Source: Xenococcus sp039190385
Lineage (GTDB): Bacteria; Cyanobacteriota; Cyanobacteriia; Cyanobacteriales; Xenococcaceae
Assembly (NCBI GenBank): GCA_039190385.1
Contig: JBCCYD010000375.1
Coordinates: 1 to 6,238 of the forward strand
DNA length: 6,238 bases
Direction of reading: 5' to 3'
In this document: positions 1 to 6,238 of the stretch, one piece after another
Layout: each line of letters begins with the position of its first letter
Position numbering within the stretch: position 1 is the stretch's first letter
Translations under genes and position numbers: made by a program
The notes under the pieces: generated by a model
Told to the model about the DNA's origin: nothing
The model's database searches: none
Seen by the model: the letters and a program-made list of their open reading frames with translations, nothing else

Positions 1-125
1 AATCTATCCGAAAACCGCGTGTTCGACTGATCATTGCTCCGTTCCCTGACCGACAAAAGAATCAAGAGGATTTCTTCTTTTCGCCAAATTCTCAAATCCC
101 CTTGACAACTGCTATTTCAGCTTAA
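1..125 (+). CDS. C-terminal end of an unrecognised plus-strand reading frame (5' end outside window)
   Basis: Reading in frame from base 3, an open frame of 40 codons ends with TAA at 123-125 (SIRKPRVRLIIAPFPDRQKN, then a stretch rich in Phe, Ser and Thr). I do not recognise it. It is convergent with the large minus-strand gene; the two stops are only four bases apart. The segment has a somewhat higher GC content (52 of 120 bases) than the adjacent gene end (87 of 240 in 121-360). The Arg/Lys-rich sequence and its position would suit the tail of a transposase, but that is a guess. It could also be a chance open frame, since 40 codons without a stop is weak evidence. Confidence 0.3.
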   Translation, partial: SIRKPRVRLIIAPFPDRQKNQEDFFFSPNSQIPLTTAISA

Positions 126-132
126 GTTGTCA
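103..132. repeat. Inverted repeat (hairpin) between convergent stop codons
   Basis: The 8-bp arms TGACAACT (103-110) and AGTTGTCA (125-132) enclose a further GCT/AGC pairing (111-113 with 119-121), an ATTTC loop and a three-base bulge (TTA). The right arm overlaps the stop of the large minus-strand gene (130-132) and the last base of the stop of the short plus-strand frame (123-125). It could work as a bidirectional transcription terminator, but no U-tract follows on either strand. It could equally be a subterminal structure of a mobile element. Confidence 0.45.
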
Positions 133-3100
133 CCAATGGTTTCCACCACTTAAAGTATCGTTACCTTGTTGATTAAGGGGAACAATAACTACGGAGCCTG
201 TGGCATTGTCTATGCCATCAGTAATAGTGTAATCAAAGCTAGCAATACCATTAAAGTTAGCATCAGGAGTGAATTCAATATTGCCATCATTATTTAAGAT
301 TGCAGTTCCGTTAACAAAATTATCTATTTCAATAAGACTCAAGCTATCTTCTGGGTCAACATCAATATCATTACTAATTAATTCAGTAGCTAATATTGTT
401 AAAAACGTATATTTATAAGTACGAATAATATCTTTATTAGCAATAGGAATGTCATTAATAGGATTAACGACAACTTCTACTGAGGCTTTAGCATTTGTTG
501 TGGTTATGGTTCCATTAGTAACAATATAGTCGAAACTAGCAATGCCATTAAAGTTAGCATCAGGAGTAAATTCTATATCTCCATTTTGATTTAATACCGC
601 TGTTCCATTAGCTGTATTACTTAGGGTAAGTATACTTAAATTATCTCCAGTATCGTTACTAAGTAATTCAGTAGGAAATATTGTTATTGGGATATCTTCA
701 TCTATAGTTATAGTATCGTTAATAAGCGTAAAATTATCATTAACGGTATTAACAATAATTTCTACCAATTCAACTCTATTGTTTGTACCGTCAGTAATAG
801 TATACTCGAAACTAGCAGTTCCATTAAAATTAGCAGTAGGAATAAACTCGATATTCCCATCTTCATTCAAAATTGCTGTTCCATTGATTGCCCTATCTAC
901 GCTAATAAGACTGAAATTATCCTCTATATCATCACCATATAGTCGTCCTGCATAGTCACTAATTAATCCAGCACCTGATATAGCTATAGACCTATCTTCA
1001 TCAGTAATAAAATTTGTTTCGTTATCGACAATATTAACTCCAATAGTTTCCGATAAGATTCCATTAGAAAATGTAGCACTACCAGAAGCTATTGTTAAAT
1101 CTAGATATATTTCTTCATCTTCTTCAATCTCAGTATCTCCCAATATTCTTATCACAAGATTACGAGAACTTTTTCCTGCAGGGATAGTCAGTTGTTCAAT
1201 GGGTTCGACAAAGTCAATTCCTAAATCGGCAAAGTCAGAACGAGAAGAAATATCAATCACGACATCTTCAGTTGCTATAGAAGAAAGTTCGATTTTAAAA
1301 ATAGCAAACGTCGATCCAGTATCACCTTCTGCAACAGAAATAACTTTGTTGGGAAAAGATACTATAGGTATAATTTCTAGGGTATCAGCAGCTAATCGCA
1401 CATCACTCAATTCAATAAACTCAATGTCTTGTGCAGTATGATTTGGTCCAATAAAAATAATACTTCCGTCTTTAGAAATTTCTCCAACTTCGGCTTGAGT
1501 TTGATTAATTTCTACCGTATCTATTCCTTCTCCACCATAGATAAAGCTATTGCCACCAAGAAGAATAAAGCGATCGTTTCCTCCATTACCCCAAACAATA
1601 TTGTTTTGATCTTGAATTTCAATAATATTGTCTAATTCATTGCCAATAATATCCCTTTCTTCTATCACATTATTATCTGCATCAAGTGGAGGTAAAGAAT
1701 TACTATTGTTAGTTATGCTAAATTGATTTGTACTTGTATTTGCATTTGTATCAGTAAAGTCAGATTGATTGACACTAAAAGTAATAATTTCTGTTGTTCC
1801 ATTATTAGTTTGTTGTTTTATTTCCTCCTGACCTGTAGTTATTTTATAATCTAGTAATTGAGTTGGGATTCCTGTGTCTTCTTTAAATACCAGTTCAAAG
1901 GTAATCTCATTCTCTGCTTCTTGTGATACTTCTAGATCACCAATGCTTCCTTCATAGGTTAAATTAAACCCATTTTTGATTAGTTGATCAGGAGTTATAG
2001 TCTCAATGATTTTATTGTTTTTGTTTTGCGTTGGATTGGTTATCCTAACGTTTATGTGCTCAATCGTATCTTTATCAATAGAAGTGTCGAATTCATCAAA
2101 CAAGTCTCCCGCACTACTGAGCAAAACAGCTTGCCCTTCAGAGTCAATTATATTTAAAGTAGATAAATGAGCATCGCCAACACCAAAAGCATGTACCTTA
2201 TCAGCTGCGGTTTTCAATGCCAGAGCAGGTAATTGATAAGGATCTGCCGAAGGCTGACCATCAGAGAGAAAGTAAGCAATATCAGTACTATTAAAAGGAT
2301 TATTGGCCGCAAAAAAAGCTGTTGCACTGGATAAAGCTCCACTGTAAACTGTTGGCCCAAACGCGCTCAGTCCATCAATCACATTTTTAGCTATAGATGA
2401 ATCTTCTGTATCAACTCTTGTCGCATTGCCACTAAAAGAGATAATACTATATTTCGTCTGGGAGTCGAGCCCACTCTCTACAAAAGAATCTATTAGTTGC
2501 TTAAAGGCATTTTTCGTTTGTGCTATAGGAGAACCACTCATACTACCTGAGCGATCAATAATAAATGCTAGATTATATAACTCTGTTGTCTCTAAGCCGA
2601 TTGTCAGATTGTATTTGACGTCTCCATCGAACATCCAAGCTGGAGATTCAACTGTCATCGTAGCAATCGATTCTCCTTCTTCATCTAAGACATCTTCTTT
2701 TGGATATATTAATGGACCATCTTTTAGTTTGGCTTTACCATCCGGGTACACATCATTCGGATCTACTTGTAAAGGGACGAAAAACAAACTATCGTCATCA
2801 TCTTTATTATCGCCATCAGCATCAGTAAACTCAAAGACTCCAAACTCAATATCTTTAGTTGTATCAGTAGCATCTATTTTACTACCTTTAGAATGGATAA
2901 ATTCAAATGCAGGATTTGCTGTGTCAGTAATTTCCCATTTATAGTTGGTAAAGACATCGGAGAAAAGGGCTTGGTCTACGCCATCGCCACCTTCTAGTCT
3001 ATCGTCAGCACCACCACCAAATAGCTTGTCATTACCACCATTTCCGATGATACGCTCTTTGCGATAGGTTCCAAATATTTCATCATTACCGCTAGAAGTA

Positions 3101-3981
3101 AAGGGAGTATTAATAGGGATTATTGAAGGGTCGCTACCGATAATAGCGTTTTCTGGAAGATCATTAGCGTTTCCATCTCCTTCAATCTGATCTATTATTT
3201 GATCGTAAATGTCTTTATCGATGAGTGTCCCAGAATTTCTAGGTATGTTTCCTCTACTGTGAACCCCCAAAACGCGAGGAGTCGTATCTCCCTCTACGAT
3301 ATGCCAGACAGGACTTCCACTCTGTCCACCCTCAGTGTCAATATCATAGCTATACAACATTTCTCTACCAATCGTAGTATGTATGGTCCCAAACTGCCCG
3401 AAAATTCCAGGAGCAAGAACTAAATCTCTTATTGGTTTACCAGTATTGTTAGGTATGTTTACATTATCTACGGGATATCCGGCTGTTTGAATCTTTGTTG
3501 GAGTCTCTTTACTACCTCTAGCAGTTTTGGGATTCATAAACGCGATTAGACCAACAGATGGGGCAGGAGAAATTAAGGCGTTATCATCAACCCTAACGAA
3601 GGCAATATCATTCTTGGCAGTGGTTTTGTTTTTATAGTCAGTAGGAAAAAATAGACCCGTAGATACATTTACATTAGCGCCTGGATCGTTTGAGTAATTT
3701 GGGTCTGGGTCATCAATTTTTCGACTTCCTAAATTAATTTGGTTTCCGCTAGTGCTGATCCTTATTTTATCTTGCTCCCCATAAAAACTATCATAGAGAT
3801 TGTGAGCAGCAGTGAGTACGTAATGAGGACTGATAACTACTCCAGTCCCATAGCCAAAAGGAGCATTAGAATCGGCGTTAATTGTACTATCTATTGCCGT
3901 GACCGCAGGTAATGGAAAGCTGGTGAAATTCGGTTCATTTGGTTTAATTACTCGGCGATTATCAACACCATGTACAGTCAT
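130..3981 (-). CDS. Multidomain V8-like serine protease / RTX / VWA / Calx-beta / tandem-95 protein
   Basis: A 1283-residue mosaic, probably extracellular and calcium-dependent. Residues 1-265 are a trypsin-fold protease of the glutamyl-endopeptidase (V8) type. H60 (TAAH), D125 (NDIAFV) and S221 (GGQSGSPVW) form the triad, and H241 (GVHSRG) sits where V8 enzymes carry their Glu-selecting His. Residues 297-335 are RTX repeats (GNGGNDKLFGGGADDRLEGG), followed by the usual post-RTX segment ending DIEFGVFEF and an acidic DADGD loop (387-397). Residues 468-640 are a VWA domain with full MIDAS: D476-R-S-G-S480, T544, D574. Residues 775-868 are a second RTX-like block ending DIEFIELSD. Residues 871-986 are Calx-beta, and about 992-1268 are three tandem-95/cadherin-like repeats. 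It ends in one RTX unit, GNDTLSGGN, then HW. No N-terminal signal peptide is seen; RTX proteins usually use type I secretion. The start is supported by AAGGAG nine bases upstream. Adhesion with self- or partner cleavage is inference. The abrupt C-terminus may be a truncation. Confidence 0.93.
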   Translation of the reverse strand: MTVHGVDNRRVIKPNEPNFTSFPLPAVTAIDSTINADSNAPFGYGTGVVISPHYVLTAAHNLYDSFYGEQDKIRISTSGNQINLGSRKIDDPDPNYSNDPGANVNVSTGLFFPTDYKNKTTAKNDIAFVRVDDNALISPAPSVGLIAFMNPKTARGSKETPTKIQTAGYPVDNVNIPNNTGKPIRDLVLAPGIFGQFGTIHTTIGREMLYSYDIDTEGGQSGSPVWHIVEGDTTPRVLGVHSRGNIPRNSGTLIDKDIYDQIIDQIEGDGNANDLPENAIIGSDPSIIPINTPFTSSGNDEIFGTYRKERIIGNGGNDKLFGGGADDRLEGGDGVDQALFSDVFTNYKWEITDTANPAFEFIHSKGSKIDATDTTKDIEFGVFEFTDADGDNKDDDDSLFFVPLQVDPNDVYPDGKAKLKDGPLIYPKEDVLDEEGESIATMTVESPAWMFDGDVKYNLTIGLETTELYNLAFIIDRSGSMSGSPIAQTKNAFKQLIDSFVESGLDSQTKYSIISFSGNATRVDTEDSSIAKNVIDGLSAFGPTVYSGALSSATAFFAANNPFNSTDIAYFLSDGQPSADPYQLPALALKTAADKVHAFGVGDAHLSTLNIIDSEGQAVLLSSAGDLFDEFDTSIDKDTIEHINVRITNPTQNKNNKIIETITPDQLIKNGFNLTYEGSIGDLEVSQEAENEITFELVFKEDTGIPTQLLDYKITTGQEEIKQQTNNGTTEIITFSVNQSDFTDTNANTSTNQFSITNNSNSLPPLDADNNVIEERDIIGNELDNIIEIQDQNNIVWGNGGNDRFILLGGNSFIYGGEGIDTVEINQTQAEVGEISKDGSIIFIGPNHTAQDIEFIELSDVRLAADTLEIIPIVSFPNKVISVAEGDTGSTFAIFKIELSSIATEDVVIDISSRSDFADLGIDFVEPIEQLTIPAGKSSRNLVIRILGDTEIEEDEEIYLDLTIASGSATFSNGILSETIGVNIVDNETNFITDEDRSIAISGAGLISDYAGRLYGDDIEDNFSLISVDRAINGTAILNEDGNIEFIPTANFNGTASFEYTITDGTNNRVELVEIIVNTVNDNFTLINDTITIDEDIPITIFPTELLSNDTGDNLSILTLSNTANGTAVLNQNGDIEFTPDANFNGIASFDYIVTNGTITTTNAKASVEVVVNPINDIPIANKDIIRTYKYTFLTILATELISNDIDVDPEDSLSLIEIDNFVNGTAILNNDGNIEFTPDANFNGIASFDYTITDGIDNATGSVVIVPLNQQGNDTLSGGNHW
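178..1008 (-). repeat. Three in-gene tandem-95/cadherin-like coding repeats
   Basis: Three successive repeats of about 90-99 codons at the 3' end of the large gene: residues about 992-1082 (1008-736), 1083-1178 (735-448) and 1179-1268 (447-178). Each carries the core NGTAxLNxxGxIEFxPxANFNG, then ASFxYxxTxG. The IAS/TAS landmark recurs at plus-strand positions 240, 537 and 813, offsets of 297 and 276 bp, both multiples of three. The two repeats nearest the stop share a 23-bp identical stretch (248-270 and 545-567), while the third copy is more diverged. Such repeats normally form extended beta-sandwich stalks in adhesins. The last unit lacks the usual closing NDxP and runs straight into the RTX remnant. 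Confidence 0.85.
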
Positions 3982-3990
3982 TTTTTTGTT

Positions 3991-3996
3991 CTCCTT
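3991..3996 (-). promoter_or_regulatory. Ribosome binding site of the protease/VWA gene
   Basis: On the minus strand this reads AAGGAG, nine bases before the ATG at 3981. It is the only strong Shine-Dalgarno among the starts visible in the window. It fixes the start of the large protein at MTVHGVDNRR and so supports the absence of an N-terminal signal peptide. Confidence 0.8.
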
Positions 3997-4021
3997 TAAG
4001 TAATTGAATAATTTTTTTTGT

Positions 4022-5125
4022 TTAAGTTAATGGCTCGATACAAATTTGGGAATAGTTAAAATCACGTAGATATTTAACTAGTATTAGAAATTTATTTTGT
4101 ACCTTAGCTCTACTAACATTTGTTCGTCTTAGGATTAAATGAGGTGTAGTGTTTTCGTCAATACGAAATACTTCCAATAGTGGTCTTTGTTCGCCATCAG
4201 GGGAACTAGGACGCATCACCGCCAATATATTTTCACTTAAAGATAATTCTCCAAAACTATCAATAACTGTAGTCGAACCATTATTGAGGTTTCTGATCAG
4301 TGTTTTAGGTGATTTCCGATGACCAGAAGGATAATACCAAGTGACACCATTAAAACCAACCGCAGCAAATTGTTGAGAAATTGCTACTGTGCTTCCTAAA
4401 GCGGCATCTTCAACAGCTATCTTTATTGGTTTAGTTTGTGGTTGAGCTAAATCGAACAACCAAGCTCCACCTGAATTATCAAGTGATGATGAATAGCCAA
4501 CTAAAAGTAAATTTTGATCCAGAGCAATTTTACTTCCATAAAAGCTTTCATTAACACTTAAGTGCTTTTCTCCCATATCAGGTAAAGTGAATTGCTCAAT
4601 CTTACTCTGACGTAAGAGATTAAAGCGAACTAAATTTGATTCTGGTTCTTTTTGCACCAACAGTTCGATAGGTTGAACATCTGTGTCTGTTCTAAGGTTT
4701 ATTAAGTATCGTCTGTAAGAATATCTAGGAAATGTATTAACTGCTTGAGATAAAGATGAATTATCTTTTGAAACATCTGGATTTCTAACCCTGGCAGAGA
4801 TTGTTAAAATATTTCCATCTAATTCTAGCTCTTGACCAAAGATAGAACCCTCCCGATCTAAAGCTAAATCTTCAGGGGGGAGAATTTCTCTAGTTCTGCT
4901 CCATCTACCAGAGTTATCTGAAACATAAATAATTACTTTATTTGACCTATTTATACTAGCATTTCCGACTGCTAAATACTTATCATTAGCAACCACAGAA
5001 GAACCAAAGAAATTTTTACTATCATTTGTTTCGGGGAAAAAGCAGATTTTTTTAGGATTAGACATACTTACTTTTGGTAGAAATACTTCAAATAAAACTA
5101 AAATTACTAAATAAAATATTTTCAT
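4022..5125 (-). CDS. Secreted FG-GAP-like beta-propeller protein, paralogue B
   Basis: A 367-residue paralogue of the gene just upstream, collinear along its whole length; function unknown. The start at 5125 gives a good Sec signal peptide: Lys2, then a hydrophobic core (IFYLVILVLFEVFL), then PKVS. An internal Met (M21) would lose this. No strong Shine-Dalgarno is seen before the ATG (AATAGT precedes it). Propeller-like strands are at about 40-54 (FGSSVVANDKYLAVG), 96-111, 196-210 (YGSKIALDQNLLLVG), 243-257 (LGSTVAISQQFAAVG) and 291-304, with a degenerate one near 339-350, suggesting around six blades. C28 and C362 are its only cysteines and match those of the paralogue, so a disulfide joining the two ends of the propeller is plausible after export. 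No lipobox, transmembrane anchor or enzyme motif is visible. It lies 40 bp upstream of the large protease/VWA gene on the same strand, probably co-transcribed. Secretion is well supported; the fold is likely but not proven. Confidence 0.88.
   Translation of the reverse strand: MKIFYLVILVLFEVFLPKVSMSNPKKICFFPETNDSKNFFGSSVVANDKYLAVGNASINRSNKVIIYVSDNSGRWSRTREILPPEDLALDREGSIFGQELELDGNILTISARVRNPDVSKDNSSLSQAVNTFPRYSYRRYLINLRTDTDVQPIELLVQKEPESNLVRFNLLRQSKIEQFTLPDMGEKHLSVNESFYGSKIALDQNLLLVGYSSSLDNSGGAWLFDLAQPQTKPIKIAVEDAALGSTVAISQQFAAVGFNGVTWYYPSGHRKSPKTLIRNLNNGSTTVIDSFGELSLSENILAVMRPSSPDGEQRPLLEVFRIDENTTPHLILRRTNVSRAKVQNKFLILVKYLRDFNYSQICIEPLT
5055..5087 (-). repeat. Direct repeat copy 1: conserved signal-peptide/mature-junction segment
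   Basis: This 33-bp segment encodes the end of the signal peptide and the start of the mature chain (VFLPKVSMSNP region) of propeller paralogue B. It matches 6180-6212 in paralogue A at 32 of 33 positions; the single difference is T/G at 5078 versus 6203. Flanking coding sequence is clearly more diverged. It marks the tandem duplication that produced the two genes. Confidence 0.75.
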
Positions 5126-5158
5126 ACTATTAACAAAAAAGAAGTGTTAACTCTGAAT

Positions 5159-6238
5159 TTAAGAGATTGGCTCTATACAGACTTTAAAAATCTTCGCATC
5201 ATAGTCACTTTGAGTTGTTATTAAGTAGCCGTTTTGTACCCAAGCACGATTTACATCTCTACGTTTTTGAATTAGATGAGGTACTGCGTTATCATCGAGA
5301 CGAAATACTTCTAAAAGAGGCAAGAGATCATCAAGATCGCCATCATAAGCTCCAGGTCTTATCCTTGCTAAAATATTTCCACTTAAAGAAAGTGTTCCCA
5401 CCCCATCGACAATTGTTGTGGAGTTATTCTTAAGATTTTTAATTAGTGTTTTAGTAATGATGGGAAGATCATTTTGTATTAAAAGGCGATTGTTCTGTAT
5501 GATTGCCCCGCTAACCTTAGATCCTACAACGACAAACTTTTCCGAAATTGCGACAGATCCCCCCATAAGGATATTAGAAGCTTTTAATTCTAGTGGTTTG
5601 TCGTCAAGATTATTTATATCAAATAGCCATGCCTTTCCTTCTTGATTTGTAGGAGGAGAACCTACTAAAAGTAAGTTTTGATGAAGGGCAACGCTACTAC
5701 CAAAATTCTTTTCTCCATTATCTGACAGCGTAATTTGTCTAATTTTGCCTTCAGACAATAAATTAAATCGAACAAAACCTTGTTCTTTCTCGATAAGTGG
5801 TTTGATCTCTTTTGGTTCTATTTCTGAGTCTAAATTCACCAAATATCTCCCAAAAAATGTTGACATCAGCATAGTTCTATATTGAAATAATTTCGGATTA
5901 GTTACATCTTTTGTGTCTTGCTGTGTCAATGCATTAATAACTAAAATATTTTTATCTAGTTGAAGACTACGACCGAAACCATAACCAATTTCAGATGGCG
6001 TAGAATTTTTGGGAGGCAAAACTTCTTTAGTTCTAATCCATTGACTAGAATTGTCACGAGTATAAATAATTACATGATTTGCGCTTGGGTCACCTATCGC
6101 TAAATATTTATCGTTGATAACAACATAAAAACCGAATGAATTAGTATCACCTGGCTCTGGGGTAAAACAAGTTTGATTTGGATTAGACATACTTACTTTT
6201 GGGAGAAATACTCCGAGTAAAATTAAAATAATTAGAAC
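5159..6238 (-). CDS. Secreted FG-GAP-like beta-propeller protein, paralogue A (5' end outside window)
   Basis: Function unknown; probably an exported beta-propeller binding or scaffold protein. The frame stays open to the window edge: upstream of the first in-window ATG (6188-6190) it reads VLIILILLGVFLPKVS, a hydrophobic stretch matching the signal peptide of the downstream paralogue. The true start is therefore probably about four codons beyond the edge, not the internal ATG. Numbering from that internal Met, propeller-type strands of the form FGxxVxxxxxxLxVG recur near residues 19-33, 72-86, 163-177 and 209-223, with weaker copies near 264-277 and 315-325. Between them lie blade sequences such as HVIIYTRDN and GKAWLFDI. 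Only two cysteines are visible in the mature part, C8 and C338, one at each end of the fold. No catalytic motif is recognised. The gene is followed after 33 bp by its paralogue on the same strand. The FG-GAP assignment is by motif pattern; another propeller family is possible. Confidence 0.85.
   Translation of the reverse strand, partial: VLIILILLGVFLPKVSMSNPNQTCFTPEPGDTNSFGFYVVINDKYLAIGDPSANHVIIYTRDNSSQWIRTKEVLPPKNSTPSEIGYGFGRSLQLDKNILVINALTQQDTKDVTNPKLFQYRTMLMSTFFGRYLVNLDSEIEPKEIKPLIEKEQGFVRFNLLSEGKIRQITLSDNGEKNFGSSVALHQNLLLVGSPPTNQEGKAWLFDINNLDDKPLELKASNILMGGSVAISEKFVVVGSKVSGAIIQNNRLLIQNDLPIITKTLIKNLKNNSTTIVDGVGTLSLSGNILARIRPGAYDGDLDDLLPLLEVFRLDDNAVPHLIQKRRDVNRAWVQNGYLITTQSDYDAKIFKVCIEPIS
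6180..6212 (-). repeat. Direct repeat copy 2: conserved signal-peptide/mature-junction segment
   Basis: Partner of the segment at 5055-5087, located in propeller paralogue A. It encodes the same PKVSMSNP junction in the same frame, which supports extending the paralogue A reading frame upstream of its first in-window ATG and off the right edge. Confidence 0.75.

Noticed and set aside
102..107. TTGACA resembling a -35 promoter box
   Set aside because: No -10-like hexamer lies 16-18 bases downstream on the plus strand, and the motif is part of the inverted-repeat arm.
1570..1577. HIP1-like octamer as proof of cyanobacterial origin
   Set aside because: It reads GCGATCGT, one base off GCGATCGC, and occurs singly; not diagnostic.
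1199..1635. Two overlapping plus-strand open frames (80 and 68 codons) opposite the Calx-beta and second RTX region
   Set aside because: They lie antisense to a well-supported coding sequence, have no recognisable domain, and are explained by the composition of the minus-strand gene.
2426..2944. A 172-codon plus-strand open frame
   Set aside because: It is antisense to the VWA domain and the region before it, whose MIDAS motif is intact. The translation is Ser/Leu/Ile-rich as expected of a shadow frame and has no domain features.
3199..3423. A 74-codon plus-strand open frame
   Set aside because: It is antisense to the protease region that carries S221 and H241; no motif of its own.
3982..4021. 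T-tracts (3981-3987 and 4012-4019) as a terminator between paralogue B and the large gene
   Set aside because: On the transcribed (minus) strand they are A-tracts with no preceding GC-rich hairpin, so they do not form an intrinsic terminator for these genes.
5130..5150. Small inverted repeat TTAACA/TGTTAA in the gap between the two propeller genes
   Set aside because: Six-base, all but two pairs A-T, nine-base loop; too weak to call a terminator, and no T-tract follows on the minus strand.
5215..5645. Two plus-strand open frames of 72 and 75 codons
   Set aside because: Both are antisense to propeller paralogue A, whose minus-strand frame is conserved with its tandem copy.
6188..6190. In-window ATG as the true start of propeller paralogue A
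   Set aside because: The frame continues upstream to the window edge with a signal peptide-like sequence matching the paralogue, so this Met is internal, equivalent to M21 of paralogue B.

Overview
The window is AT-rich bacterial DNA. Nearly all of it is taken up by three genes on the minus strand, read from the right edge toward the left. The mix of families (V8-like protease, RTX repeats, VWA, Calx-beta, tandem-95/cadherin-like repeats, FG-GAP-like propellers) suggests a cyanobacterium or another Gram-negative with large secreted surface proteins. This rests on protein style only: there is no rRNA or other taxonomic marker, and the single near-HIP1 octamer (GCGATCGT, about 1570-1577) proves nothing.

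Layout, in order of transcription. (1) 6238-5159: a secreted FG-GAP-like beta-propeller protein whose first few codons lie beyond the right edge. (2) 5125-4022: its tandem paralogue, complete, with a clear Sec signal peptide. (3) 3981-130: a 1283-residue mosaic protein. It has an N-terminal trypsin/V8-like serine protease with an intact triad, an RTX calcium-binding block, a von Willebrand factor A domain with a complete MIDAS motif, a second RTX-like block, a Calx-beta domain and three tandem-95/cadherin-like repeats. The gaps are 33 and 40 bp and hold no terminator-like structure facing this direction, so the three genes could form one transcript. Any promoter for the first gene is outside the window.

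At the left edge, the mosaic protein stops abruptly after a single RTX nonapeptide (GNDTLSGGN, then HW and stop). The 129 bp beyond carry no more RTX coding in any frame. They hold the C-terminal end of an unrecognised plus-strand reading frame (stop at 123-125) and an 8-bp inverted repeat (103-132) that overlaps both stops. This could be an ordinary convergent gene end with a terminator, or the end of a mobile element that cut off the RTX tail.

Working model (inference): the three genes encode an extracytoplasmic calcium-dependent module. Two exported propellers, each with one cysteine at either end of the fold, would act alongside a large adhesin-like protein carrying its own protease and a metal-dependent ligand-binding VWA domain. 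The propellers have Sec signals and the mosaic protein has none, so two export routes are implied. No tRNA, rRNA, CRISPR array or complete insertion sequence is visible.
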